The notes under the pieces were generated by a model. It was not told where the DNA came from and made no database searches. It was given only the letters and a program-made list of their open reading frames with translations. The translations under genes and the position numbers were made by a program. Of a stretch of 61,725 bases of DNA, positions 55,801 through 61,725 are shown one piece after another. Source of the DNA: Flavobacteriales bacterium (GTDB taxonomy: Bacteria; Bacteroidota; Bacteroidia; Flavobacteriales_G; Salibacteraceae); NCBI GenBank assembly GCA_018660685.1, contig JABJJW010000007.1:1-61725 (forward strand). The letters are read 5' to 3'. The stretch's first letter is position 1. Every line of letters begins with the position of its first letter.

Positions 55801-58512
55801 GGAAATGGAACGGTCCTAGCGGACAGTCTTTGTGCAGGAGAGCATAGAGTGACCATTACAGATATTGATGGATGCTCCTTATTGGATACATTCCAAATCA
55901 CGGAGCCAGCAGCAATCGTTCAATCTGGAATTACGATTACGGACGCAACTTGCGGAGATTGTGACGGTGAGATTTCGGCAACATATTCTGGTGGAGCAGG
56001 TGGATTAACGTTCATGTGGTCGACAGGAGATACGACATCAACGCTTGATTCCTTGTGTTTCGGAGCATACGATCTCACAGTTACTGATGTCGATGGATGT
56101 ACTGCAGAATTCTTGTATCCGGTTTCTGAAACGGATGGACCAGATATTAGTCTTGCCGGTATCAATGCCTCTGCACAAGGCGCTTGTGATGGTTCAGCAA
56201 CAGCCACAGTGGTTAGCTCACTTGGAACTGTGACCTTCAATTGGTCAAATGGGGACAATGGAAATACTGCTGACACACTTTGTGCAGGAATATACATTGT
56301 CACAGCAACGGACACGAACGGTTGCTCGACCGTAGATACAATTACGATTACGGAGCCGACGCTGCTACTCTTGACGTTTGACGTTACAGAAATCAGCTGT
56401 CAAGGTGGAGGATGCGATGGAATGATCGTAGCCAACGTTGGAGGTGGAACTACTCCATACACATACGCATGGTCGAATGGTGGTACGACCGATACCATCA
56501 GCAACCTGTGTGCTGGTACTTACACATTGACACTTACAGATAGTACAGGACAAGTGATTGTTGATTCGGTAGTTCTTGCCGATCCTCAGCCATTCGTTAT
56601 TGTGTCTACCGTAAATGACATTAGTTGTCCAGGAGAATGCGATGCATCGATATCATTGAACATATCTGGTGGCTTGCCACCTTACAGCATCCTATGGAAT
56701 ACAGGAGACACAACAACGGGTCTTTCGGATCTCTGCGCTGGTCTTTATAGTGTGACGATCACTGATACTGCTGGATGTTCCGATAGTTTGACATTCAACC
56801 TAACGGATCCAGCTGCGATCACCATGACCGTTGATAGCATGATCGAACCTGATTGCCAACAAGCAAATGGTATGATTGGCGTTACTGCTGCTGGAGGAAA
56901 CGGCGGACCATACACTTATGAGTGGCTCGATGCTTCTGGATCGGCTCTATTGCCTCCACAGAATACTCAAGTTGCAATAAACCTTGCTGCTGGTATCTAC
57001 AATGTTAGAATCGTTGATTCGGCGGGATGTGAGGATACGATCAACGTTGTCTTGAATAACAACAATGCTCCGAGTATTGCACTCGACAACATTGACGATG
57101 TCAGTTGCTTTGGCGAGTGTGATGGAGCGGTGTTCATATCTATAACGGGTGGTACAACGCCGTACAGCTTTGCGTGGTCGAGTGGAGGAGTAGCCGAGGA
57201 CGACACAGCTCTTTGTGCCGGACCTGATACGATAACCGTCACTGACGACAATGGATGCCTTGCATTTGACATCTATGAGATCGATACACCAGAAGAGATT
57301 TATCTAGAAGTTCAAGAAGTACAATCTGTGGTCTGCGGAAGCGACTGTGATGGTTCAATTACCATCAGCGCTGCTGGTGGAACGGGTCCATATACATACA
57401 GCTGGAGTAACGGCGACACGGATACAACACTGACTGATCTCTGTGTTGGGCTTTACGGATTAACCGTTACTGATGCCAACAACTGCGAGTTCGTTACGAG
57501 CATCAATGTAAGCGGAGCTACGGCGATTGTGATGACCGTAGATACGGTAGAACAACCTACTTGTACAAACACAGGTGATGGATCTGTATTTGTTACGGTC
57601 ACCGGTGATACTCCGCCATATTCGTACTTGTGGATGGGTGACAACGGCGACACACTCTCAATTCAAGACTTAACAGGCGCCTTAGCTGGAACATATGTTC
57701 TTCAGCTCACCGATGACAGTGGATGTGTCGTATTAGATACGTTCGAATTAGAAGCACAGTTCTTTGTAGAGGTCACCGCATTGGATGACTTCGAAGTTTG
57801 TCCGAACGATCAAACCATTCCGATTTCAGCAACTGATTCAGGAGCAACTTCTGTGAGATGGTTGAACGCGAATGGAACGATTCACACGGAAAGTAACTCA
57901 GCTATTGTATCTGTGACGGGCGATACTTCCATGTACGTCGTAGAAGGAATCAACGGTGTTTGTGTAAGTCGTGATACGGTTTACATCTACGAAACAGACG
58001 GTCCAGGACTGGATGCTGGTGGAGACCGAGCAATCGAACCACTGGAGAGCATTGAAATTGGAGGTAATCCAACAGCCAATCCTGGCGTTGAAGTTACTTG
58101 GGCACCAGAAATTGATATCAGTGACATTACTGCTCTGAATCCAACGGTATATCCTTTGGAGACGATCACCTACTACGTATTTGCTACTGATGCCGATGGG
58201 TGTTCTGGAATTGACAGCATGATCGTAACGGTCGAAAAAGTAGTTGATCCGGTTGGTGGATTCTCACCAAACAGTGACGGCGTTAATGACGAATTCTTCA
58301 TCGATCGAATCGATCGGTTCCCAAGTGCAGTCGTGAAAATCTTTAATCGTTGGGGTAACCCAATATTCGAATCAGCTCCGGGTTATGTATCGCCATGGAA
58401 TGGAACATTCCAGGGAAGTAAATTACCGGTTGGTACCTATTACTACATCATCGACTTGAATGACGATGATTATAAAAAGCTAATCACCGGTCCGGTAACA
58501 ATCCTGAAATAA
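46882..58512 (+). CDS. SprB-like giant gliding adhesin with type B T9SS tail
   Basis: A protein of about 3876 residues from the ATG at 46882 (MNLLNRLVFTLSVICYFCLSS signal peptide); ATG 46870 is also possible. Residues about 20-430 form an N-terminal beta domain set shared with the 911-residue protein. About 38 SprB-type repeats of about 75 residues follow, each with a cysteine near the start, a central W(S/N)NG-like strand, an AGTYxVTVTD strand and a closing NGC. A nidogen-like ~200-residue domain is inserted in the second repeat. The end (GGFSPNSDGVNDEF, KIFNRWGNPIFES) is the gliding-motility-associated sorting domain. SprB of Flavobacterium johnsoniae is the mobile surface adhesin for gliding; a similar role is inferred. 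The PorP/SprF gene follows after 11 bp, as expected. Confidence 0.93.
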   Translation: MNLLNRLVFTLSVICYFCLSSNLYAQTVPNNSNFYAGTDLNASINGTGDSVTLQAIIAHDCPGSISTTDTILLLQNCGGPLVKLGFVSESNISDANGVTTTCASGSFLGRFAAIYENTVPISDYSGCNPVTFRIYPTDRINAENLNNSGSSTSDRLRVFMQMYFAVDSTNSVPSIGANMNPYVCSGSDIEWDPQITDAEDDSLVISFRQPQTGASSGSNISYASGFTLADPIESGDSLGTERGIIYFTSPTDTGHYQIALQIQEYDKATGNLISLSYRDFQFYVNGSCTNDGPTIASSISNEVACTESSPFVIEIDTAQAASFDLTFTGTGSETLTLLSTATSWLNGSSTSVSTSGNAATMTVSWTPTAADVGRHVFTISAEDNGSPITGKSAQEIIVIVNEQSPPISITSVDIVDETCAGNDDGEITINTTGGIGPFGFQVIFGPPLTIVTQDSNHFVNLAPISYTVVAYDSSDGTSDTAYFQNVGDGTTFFSGGFNSIEPTCHDTCIGEASITTFPPSGSRTYAWDNSSSTALTTDLCQGLNIVTVTQNATSCSFIDTVFIVEAPVVYGVTDSSFDASCGGAADGQAYISGHGGFAFSSNTSDYVIDQTNGSHNPYPYDYNGATNFSLGSGSIDDGVSNQINIGFNFDFYGTTYTQFRISTNGFITFDNSTANGCCTGQSVPNTGTPNNLIAGFWEDLDPGGGGQISYYTEGTSPYRILVVNFFEIPHYPNNDDVTFQIVLYETSNIIEIFGTVLDPDGGNHTQGLENTGGTLGITATGRNQANFTATNDYIAFIPQTQAFSYSWPGGGTGSSQTTLLAGNYCVTLTDSSGGTSCSDTLCLTIDQPDTLFIDTTSVTQPACAGDSSGSITVLATGGDGGPYTYNWNTGATGAALNNLPAGTYTVTATDLSGCDDSLTVVLNNAPAITISFTSNNVNCLGGNDGDATASASGGDGGAYTYTWSTGATGATETGLTAGTYLVTAEDGAGCTGVDSITITEPGTAISVSITDSTDVTCAGADDGDATALATGGTGTITYNWSNGGTGTSITGLSGGTYTVTAEDVNGCPDSATVVITQPLTGLTVSIDTAGDPLCSGENSGIIIASGSSGTAPYAYAWSNGDNDSVANNLTAGTYIVTVTDDNGCTGTDSATLTDPLPLFAGANSTDPTCQNSTDGTATGFGIQGTAPYTFEWSNGSTAQVQTGLTAGTYTVTVTDDNGCTAVTDETISPPNAFTLTMDSLDPSCNGIDDGEAYAVVTGGTGNFTFLWNTTSTNDSIFGLSAGAYSVIVTDTNNCSDTGQVNLVEPTAVSVSIIDSLDPTCDDDDGEAEALATGGTGTITYTWSNGGNTAAITGLAGGVYEVIAEDANGCQDSASVTLVTAAGFVANGILIADDSCTTSVGSASVSMVGGSAPFGFSWSNGGSSQTITGLLANTYTVTVTDNDNCTDTAVVVVDDTCGCNWNATGVVVADVDCNGDSTGVATVTHAGAAPTVTYVWSNGSTNDSLIGVPAGTYTVTVTDVNGCTDTSEVDITQPGSAVTASISSTSSPTCAGGNDGQAVAVGGGGTSPYSYLWTNGETTDTAFALTAGTHTVTITDDNGCFQTASTTISDGTTVAVTLSTTNSFCFFCTGTATATVSGGSTPYIYTWSSGQIDTSNSTTNTQNALCSGIYQVTVTDDDGCSGADTATVSDLFTPTISTSVTDANCFGDCDGEVVASYTCFSCDPLEWFVFPDTTTVINTGDTFSNVCAGTYLLRLETGFGCIRFDTVIVGEPTDLILTMDTLNSGCGGSGTGQASVSVSGGTAPYSYVWNTAATTDTISNLTAGTYSVIVTDSHGCLDTGFVVITAPSGFTAEANWISDASCNGGNDGMAYATPLGGTNPPYDYSWSNGSSTNNSFTNDTVSFLVAGIYTVTITDDSGCVDTDTVNIDEPDTISIAITETSISCNGPGNDGTLTANASGGTPGYTYAWSTGGGGPTITGLTAGTYCVTATDNNLCQNSTCYILTVPTGIIASIIDSGDVSCNGGTDGDAEASATGGTGNYTYNWSTGATSAAVTGLTAGTYCVTVTDTSTSCTDTVCIIIDEPLVLTASIDSTVDNVCFNGTDGKAFASGSGGTPTYSFSWSNGSIVDSATALPAGMVTVTITDANGCTATDQILITEPGTGLDASASVLAQPLCNGDSGTVIASATGGSGTYTFLWPGGSTNDTTVFAAGTYCVTVTDGGICEDTACVTLVDPTVVSATFNPTNPDCPGGNDGTITANGTGGSGTYVSYNWSTGASSQTINGLTAGCYTVTVTDDNGCTGSATQCLTDPGGLTATFSNVNPTSCGSCNGSATVNVTGGSSPYNYSWPSGGTDSTETGLCAGIIIVTVTDNNGCADSFSVNVPNLGADTVFASVVQNTLCNGDSSGIGAASYVCTAAPCNVEWYEVGGTTLLGTQDTVTGLWAGDFFVQLTNDSGCVSFDTITITEPTPVVASIDTSTNVSCLGGSDGTANASGSGGTVGSGYTFLWPSGGTGAVETGLAAGSHCVTVTDGNGCSDTACVTITEPTTGLTVIASIIDSVSCNGGSDGGAEAQAAGGSGTYTYTWSGTSQIGDTINNLTAGTYIVTASDGGSCTATDTVVITEPTPIVITVDSTTNPSCPGDSNGAATVTASGGTPTYSYLWPSGNTGQTETNLPAGTYCVTVTDGNLCTEIECVTIVDPAGIATTFSAIVASSCTVCDGTATANPTGGNGTPFTFLWDNGQTGATNDSLCAGINTVTITDSAGCFTIENVLINADSADTVTASGMNATCGNCDGEVYATYTCTFAPCTVEWTNFGSGSVVGTTDTVTGLCAGTYAVELTNDQGCVSVDTITITEPTPVDPNAAVSMITCFGADDGSIILSPTGGSGTYTYTWSNGAGNTASNTNLSAGPYTVTIDDGGGCDTIVTFNIIEPTEIFGNETIANASCSGECDGSILLAPSGGGGTYTITWDPVPSNGNGTVLADSLCAGEHRVTITDIDGCSLLDTFQITEPAAIVQSGITITDATCGDCDGEISATYSGGAGGLTFMWSTGDTTSTLDSLCFGAYDLTVTDVDGCTAEFLYPVSETDGPDISLAGINASAQGACDGSATATVVSSLGTVTFNWSNGDNGNTADTLCAGIYIVTATDTNGCSTVDTITITEPTLLLLTFDVTEISCQGGGCDGMIVANVGGGTTPYTYAWSNGGTTDTISNLCAGTYTLTLTDSTGQVIVDSVVLADPQPFVIVSTVNDISCPGECDASISLNISGGLPPYSILWNTGDTTTGLSDLCAGLYSVTITDTAGCSDSLTFNLTDPAAITMTVDSMIEPDCQQANGMIGVTAAGGNGGPYTYEWLDASGSALLPPQNTQVAINLAAGIYNVRIVDSAGCEDTINVVLNNNNAPSIALDNIDDVSCFGECDGAVFISITGGTTPYSFAWSSGGVAEDDTALCAGPDTITVTDDNGCLAFDIYEIDTPEEIYLEVQEVQSVVCGSDCDGSITISAAGGTGPYTYSWSNGDTDTTLTDLCVGLYGLTVTDANNCEFVTSINVSGATAIVMTVDTVEQPTCTNTGDGSVFVTVTGDTPPYSYLWMGDNGDTLSIQDLTGALAGTYVLQLTDDSGCVVLDTFELEAQFFVEVTALDDFEVCPNDQTIPISATDSGATSVRWLNANGTIHTESNSAIVSVTGDTSMYVVEGINGVCVSRDTVYIYETDGPGLDAGGDRAIEPLESIEIGGNPTANPGVEVTWAPEIDISDITALNPTVYPLETITYYVFATDADGCSGIDSMIVTVEKVVDPVGGFSPNSDGVNDEFFIDRIDRFPSAVVKIFNRWGNPIFESAPGYVSPWNGTFQGSKLPVGTYYYIIDLNDDDYKKLITGPVTILK
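48370..57760 (+). repeat. Array of about 38 SprB-type coding repeats
   Basis: Counted by eye from the conserved closing strand (AGTYxVTVTDxNGC and variants). Repeats are about 220-240 bp and well diverged. They fall into three cysteine classes: about 18 with only the two common cysteines; 13 with an added CDG-type cysteine plus a cysteine in LCAG; 7 with an added cysteine in AGxYC plus one in a C-x4-C after the closing NGC. Simple repeats fill the first third, the AGxYC class the middle, and the LCAG class the last part. Confidence 0.8.
48661..49280 (+). other. Nidogen-like domain inserted within a SprB repeat
   Basis: Coding residues about 595-800 of the adhesin (counted from ATG 46882) include INIGFNFDFYGTTYTQFRI, STNGFITFD, AGFWEDLDP and VTFQIVLYETSNIIEIFG. 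This pattern resembles NIDO-type extracellular domains. It interrupts a SprB repeat after its first strand, and the repeat resumes at FSYSWPGGGTG. Confidence 0.55.
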
Positions 58513-58523
58513 AGAACTGAATC

Positions 58524-59459
58524 ATGAAAAAGCTATTAATACTTCTCGTCTTTTCAGTATCGGCTTTGTGGTCGCAAGCACAACAGCTCGAACAGTGGAC
58601 TCAGTTTTATATGAACGAGTACATGATCAACCCGGCAGTGACGGGTGCTGATGACTACTATCATGCAAATGCTCTTTACAGAAACCAATGGGTTGGAATT
58701 CAAGACGCCCCGCGGACTTATTATTTGAGCCTTCAGGGACCGATTGTATCAGATGTAATGGGTCTAGGCGGTGCAGTGTTTAGCGACATCGTTGGACATA
58801 CCCGACGGACCGGTCTCCAGCTCTCGTATGCTTATCATTTAAAGATTAGTACAGAATACAAGCTCAGTTTCTCACTCTCAGCGGGATTGTTTCAGTTTGC
58901 TGTTGACGGAGGAAAGCTAAATCTCCAAAACGTGGGTGATATTGCCTTAAGCAATGGCTATATGTCTATTTGGACACCAGATTTTGGATCGGGCGTTCGA
59001 TTCGCAGGCGATAATTTCCATGTCGGAATCTATGTTCCTCAGATCGCAAACATGCGGGCTCAATTCTTTGATGATTTCAGCGAAACAGATAACCTCCTTT
59101 CAAGACATTATTACTTGAACGCCGGATATATGTACGAAATCGATGATGACTTTGACATCGAAGCCAATCTTCTTGGACGGTATGTTACTCCGATGGATAT
59201 GTTTGAGCTTCAGGTTCGAGGAATCTATCAAGAGATGGTGTGGCTAGGAGCTTCTTATAGAACTCCACTGATCTCTGATCAATTACCCGCAGCGGTTGGG
59301 GTGATGGCCGGTTACAAGTTTAAAAACAACTTGACAATCGGATATGCATACGATTTTGATATCGGTGATGTCGGTGTTGCTACGTCGGGATCACATGAGA
59401 TAGTTTTAGGGATTACATTCTCCCGAAAAAACGACGATCCGGTTCTGCCCCCAGAATAG
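58524..59459 (+). CDS. PorP/SprF family type IX secretion partner
   Basis: This 311-residue outer-membrane beta-barrel has a signal peptide (LLILLVFSVSALWSQAQQ). The opening QWTQFYMNEYMINPAVTG and ALYRNQWVGIQDAPRTYYLS are the family signature. In F. johnsoniae SprF, encoded next to sprB, is needed to export SprB; type B sorting domains generally depend on such partners. Here it follows the giant adhesin by 11 bp, so the pair is an export unit. Confidence 0.94.
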   Translation: MKKLLILLVFSVSALWSQAQQLEQWTQFYMNEYMINPAVTGADDYYHANALYRNQWVGIQDAPRTYYLSLQGPIVSDVMGLGGAVFSDIVGHTRRTGLQLSYAYHLKISTEYKLSFSLSAGLFQFAVDGGKLNLQNVGDIALSNGYMSIWTPDFGSGVRFAGDNFHVGIYVPQIANMRAQFFDDFSETDNLLSRHYYLNAGYMYEIDDDFDIEANLLGRYVTPMDMFELQVRGIYQEMVWLGASYRTPLISDQLPAAVGVMAGYKFKNNLTIGYAYDFDIGDVGVATSGSHEIVLGITFSRKNDDPVLPPE

Positions 59460-59558
59460 GAGCTTGATGCCTACCGGAGGGGTTTTGTCCATAGCTGAAA
59501 TTGAGCGCTGCAAACCTTAACGGTGTCTTAAATCACATTTCTTCATTTCATTACTACC

Positions 59559-59566
59559 TACCTTTG
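59559..59566 (+). promoter_or_regulatory. Promoter -7 box TACCTTTG of the CstB-like gene
   Basis: Exact TAnnTTTG match, 19 bp before the ATG at 59586. It is overlapped by an inverted repeat, CTTTGT (59562-59567) and ACAAAG (59576-59581). Confidence 0.5.
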
Positions 59567-59585
59567 TAATTCAAAACAAAGTGAT

Positions 59586-60971
59586 ATGTATATAGAACAA
59601 CTCTACACTGGATGTTTGGCTGAAGCAGCCTACTACATCGAATCAGATGGAGAAGCGGCTATTATAGATCCACTTCGTGAGACTGAGCCCTATCTTAAGA
59701 TGGCTGAGGAACGCGGAGCGCAGATTAAGTACGTATTCGAAACACACTTCCACGCAGATTTTGTAAGTGGTCATGTTGATTTGGCAAAGAAAACCGGAGC
59801 AAAGATTGTTTACGGGCCAACTGCAAAGACCAGTTATGATATCATCGAAGCGAACGACGGTGAGATTTTCGAATTAGGGAAGATCAAGATCAAGTTGCTG
59901 CACACTCCTGGACACACACCAGAATCAAGCTGCTACCTTCTTCATGATGAAGATGGAAAGGCTCATTCCATTTACACTGGCGACACCTTATTCATTGGTG
60001 ATGTCGGCCGACCTGACCTGGCTCAGAAGAATGGCACTATGACTCCGGAAGATATGGCTGGAACGCTGTATGATTCTCTTAGAGAGAAAATAATGCCTCT
60101 TCCTGATCATATTGTGTTGTACCCTGGGCATGGAGCAGGATCCGCGTGCGGTAAAAACATGTCAGATGAAACTACGGCTCTTCTAGGTGATCAGAAGCAA
60201 ACCAACTACGCATTGGGTGATATTTCCAAGGAAGACTTCATTAAAGAATTGACAACGGGCATCCTTCCTCCTCCGCAATATTTCCCGAAAGCTGCCATGC
60301 AGAATAAGCAAGGCTACAAGTCAATTGACGATATCTACAGCTCTTCAACTGAGATGAGTGTAGAGATGGTTCAAAAGGCTATTGCTGACGGAGCCTTGGT
60401 AGTGGATACAAGACACGAACATGATTTTGAAGCTGGACACGTTCCAGGTTCTTGGTTCTTCGGTCTCGACGGTAATTTTGCACCATGGGCTGGAGCGTTG
60501 ATCACCGATCTGCATCAGCCGTTAGTGTTAATTACAGAAGCAGGTAGAGAAGACGAAGCCACTATGCGTCTTGCACGAGTTGGATTCGACAATGTGCTCG
60601 GATATCTTGGCGGAGGCATCGAGAGCTGGGAAAATGCAGGAAACGATTTAAGAACGGTTAAAAGCATTACACCAGATCAGTTTGTGAATGCGAAACCCGA
60701 AGGACAGACTGTTGACGTTCGATTGCCTTCTGAATACGATACTTGTCACGTTAATGGTGCTGAACTCGTTCCACTTGACTTCATTCATTCAGAATACCTG
60801 AAGCTGGATATGAACAGAGATTACCTCTTGCATTGCAAAGGAGGATATCGAAGTGTGATATTCTGGAGTATAATGGCTTCAAAGGGCTATTCACATCTCA
60901 CCAACATTCGAGGAGGCTTTGATGCTTTGAAAGAAGCGGGAGCAGATGTTGTGATGCCGGAACTTGCTTAG
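59586..60971 (+). CDS. CstB-like persulfide dioxygenase-rhodanese fusion
   Basis: This 461-residue protein has an N-terminal metallo-beta-lactamase domain (ETHFHADFVSGH with His54, His56, Asp58; LLHTPGHTPESSC; YPGHGAGSACGK) and two rhodanese modules. The first (about 260-355) lacks a catalytic cysteine (LVLITEAGRED). The second has Cys417 in LHCKGGYRS. This order matches CstB of Staphylococcus aureus, which oxidises persulfides and makes thiosulfate during sulfide stress. The ETHxHADF form of the metal motif is normal for that family. No sulfide:quinone reductase or CstR-like gene is adjacent. Confidence 0.88.
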   Translation: MYIEQLYTGCLAEAAYYIESDGEAAIIDPLRETEPYLKMAEERGAQIKYVFETHFHADFVSGHVDLAKKTGAKIVYGPTAKTSYDIIEANDGEIFELGKIKIKLLHTPGHTPESSCYLLHDEDGKAHSIYTGDTLFIGDVGRPDLAQKNGTMTPEDMAGTLYDSLREKIMPLPDHIVLYPGHGAGSACGKNMSDETTALLGDQKQTNYALGDISKEDFIKELTTGILPPPQYFPKAAMQNKQGYKSIDDIYSSSTEMSVEMVQKAIADGALVVDTRHEHDFEAGHVPGSWFFGLDGNFAPWAGALITDLHQPLVLITEAGREDEATMRLARVGFDNVLGYLGGGIESWENAGNDLRTVKSITPDQFVNAKPEGQTVDVRLPSEYDTCHVNGAELVPLDFIHSEYLKLDMNRDYLLHCKGGYRSVIFWSIMASKGYSHLTNIRGGFDALKEAGADVVMPELA

Positions 60972-61606
60972 GCCGGAATTGGCATGAGGTTAAAACCTTG
61001 CTCCAAATAATATTTAATTGAAGGTTCTAAAGCCCCGAGCAATCGGGGCTTTGCTTTTTCACTGTCATGGAAAACGATAATGCTTCCTGATTTGATTTTG
61101 TCTGTTGCATGGTTGATGCAATCTTGAGGTGAAAGTGATAAGTCGAAGTCGGCGCTCAGATGCGACCACATGATCAATTTGAATTGCTTCGAAAGATCTT
61201 TAGCCTGTGATCGAGTGATCTCTCCGTAAGGAGGGCGACACAATTTTGACTCAATTTGCTCGGCTGCCTTCTTCATATCGGCGATATACTCCACGTCCTT
61301 GGTTTTCCATCCGCTCAGGTGATTGTATCCATGAATACCAATATGATGACCTTCAGAAAGGGTTCGCTCTACGATCTGCTCATTCCCTTTGATATTGCTC
61401 CCAATCAGAAAGAAGGTTGCTTTGGCCTCATGTGATTTCAATACATCCAATACCCATGGAGTAAGCTCTGGGTGCGGTCCATCATCGAAGGTGAGGTAGA
61501 TTTCATTCTCATCGTTTGGAAATTCGAAGACCAGATTCTTCGCGAGTGGCTTGATGATATTAGGAATGCGTTTGAAATACAATGAAATCTGTGTTTTTCT
61601 TGTCAC
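60968..61606 (-). CDS. Polysaccharide deacetylase (NodB homology, carbohydrate esterase 4)
   Basis: This 212-residue protein starts at GTG 61606. The NodB motifs are present: TFDDGPHP (motif 1, catalytic Asp), HGYNH (metal-binding H-x3-H), RPPYG (motif 3) and VFHDS near the end. It may remove acetyl groups from peptidoglycan or a surface glycan. No clear signal peptide is visible; the short basic N-terminus has a weakly hydrophobic stretch. It converges on the CstB-like gene with 4 bp overlap. Confidence 0.88.
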   Translation of the reverse strand: MTRKTQISLYFKRIPNIIKPLAKNLVFEFPNDENEIYLTFDDGPHPELTPWVLDVLKSHEAKATFFLIGSNIKGNEQIVERTLSEGHHIGIHGYNHLSGWKTKDVEYIADMKKAAEQIESKLCRPPYGEITRSQAKDLSKQFKLIMWSHLSADFDLSLSPQDCINHATDKIKSGSIIVFHDSEKAKPRLLGALEPSIKYYLEQGFNLMPIPA

Positions 61607-61626
61607 GACAAAAATGAAATGTTTTT

Positions 61627-61634
61627 TACATTTG
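61627..61634 (+). promoter_or_regulatory. Promoter -7 box TACATTTG of tRNA-Gln
   Basis: Exact TAnnTTTG match, 17 bp before the tRNA 5' end. A 6-bp inverted repeat (AAATGT at 61617-61622, ACATTT at 61628-61633) overlaps it. Confidence 0.5.
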
Positions 61635-61651
61635 CGCTCCTTTTATAAGGA

Positions 61652-61723
61652 TGCCCGATCGTCTAATTGGCAGGACAGCGGTTTTTGGTACCGTCAGTCA
61701 AGGTTCGAGTCCTTGTCGGGCAA
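61652..61723 (+). tRNA. tRNA-Gln (anticodon TTG)
   Basis: Acceptor strands TGCCCGA and TCGGGCA pair fully. The anticodon stem GCGGT/ACCGT holds the loop TTTTGGT with anticodon TTG at 61685-61687, and the T arm is CAAGG-TTCGAGT-CCTTG. Discriminator is A; CCA is not encoded. Confidence 0.95.
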
Positions 61724-61725
61724 CA

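Noticed and set aside
46882-58512. Many antisense ORFs of 60-145 codons within the giant adhesin gene
   Set aside because: They arise from the biased Thr/Ser/Asp/Gly codons of the repeats, have no promoters or starts of their own, and repeat the same meaningless peptide patterns from one SprB repeat to the next.
30830-58512. CRISPR array or simple DNA repeats
   Set aside because: The periodicity is protein-coding (about 220-250 bp, diverged at DNA level); there are no short identical repeats with unique spacers and no cas genes.
59586-60971. Broken metal site (HxHxDF in place of HxHxDH) in the metallo-beta-lactamase domain
   Set aside because: The CstB-type family normally has this ETHxHADF form, so it is not a defect.

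Overview
The window looks like a chromosomal segment of a gliding, marine-type Bacteroidota, probably order Flavobacteriales. Support: TAnnTTTG promoter boxes in place of sigma70 boxes, weak Shine-Dalgarno sites, type IX secretion system (T9SS) sorting domains of both types, a SprB-like giant adhesin followed by a PorP/SprF gene, the block pdxA-yceD-rpmF-plsX-fabH-accB-accC, and a zinc-free L32. I cannot name a genus.

Layout. Positions 1-650 are the right end of an integrated element: the N-terminal part of a tyrosine recombinase (minus strand), short direct and inverted repeats, and a 3' fragment of an elongator tRNA-Met gene that looks like an att site. Positions 941-8660 hold a SulP transporter, a small acidic secreted ORF with no normal start codon, an SDR/VOC pair, an acyltransferase, an aldehyde dehydrogenase and a TPR-like protein. 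Positions 8687-12243 encode a three-subunit succinate dehydrogenase of the mycobacterial Sdh1 (type F) kind, not the di-heme type usual for the phylum. Positions 12440-16830 hold two tandem FG-GAP proteins with type A T9SS tails. Positions 17693-23984 form a minus-strand operon (membrane GT-C-like protein, hemH, pabB, tilS, small membrane protein). Positions 24099-30792 hold an orphan response regulator, a thioredoxin-like protein, purD, two small membrane proteins, purQ and dxs.

Positions 30830-35626 encode a 1598-residue repeat protein with a type B T9SS tail. Positions 35661-41370 are the fatty-acid/phospholipid/L32/pyridoxine block on the minus strand. Positions 41508-46680 hold a second type B cargo protein, ribE and lepA. 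Positions 46882-59459 are the centrepiece: a roughly 3876-residue SprB-like adhesin with about 38 SprB-type repeats, and its PorP/SprF partner. The window closes with a CstB-like persulfide dioxygenase/rhodanese, a polysaccharide deacetylase and tRNA-Gln(TTG).

Together, five T9SS cargo genes cover more than a third of the window, set among ordinary housekeeping genes. The most unusual signal I found is inside the giant adhesin. Its repeats fall into cysteine classes whose extra cysteines appear or vanish in pairs, as expected if they form repeat-specific disulfides. The classes are arranged in zones along the molecule. A perfect 10-bp inverted repeat overlaps the adhesin's promoter. All functional statements rest on motif recognition by eye; no database search was run.
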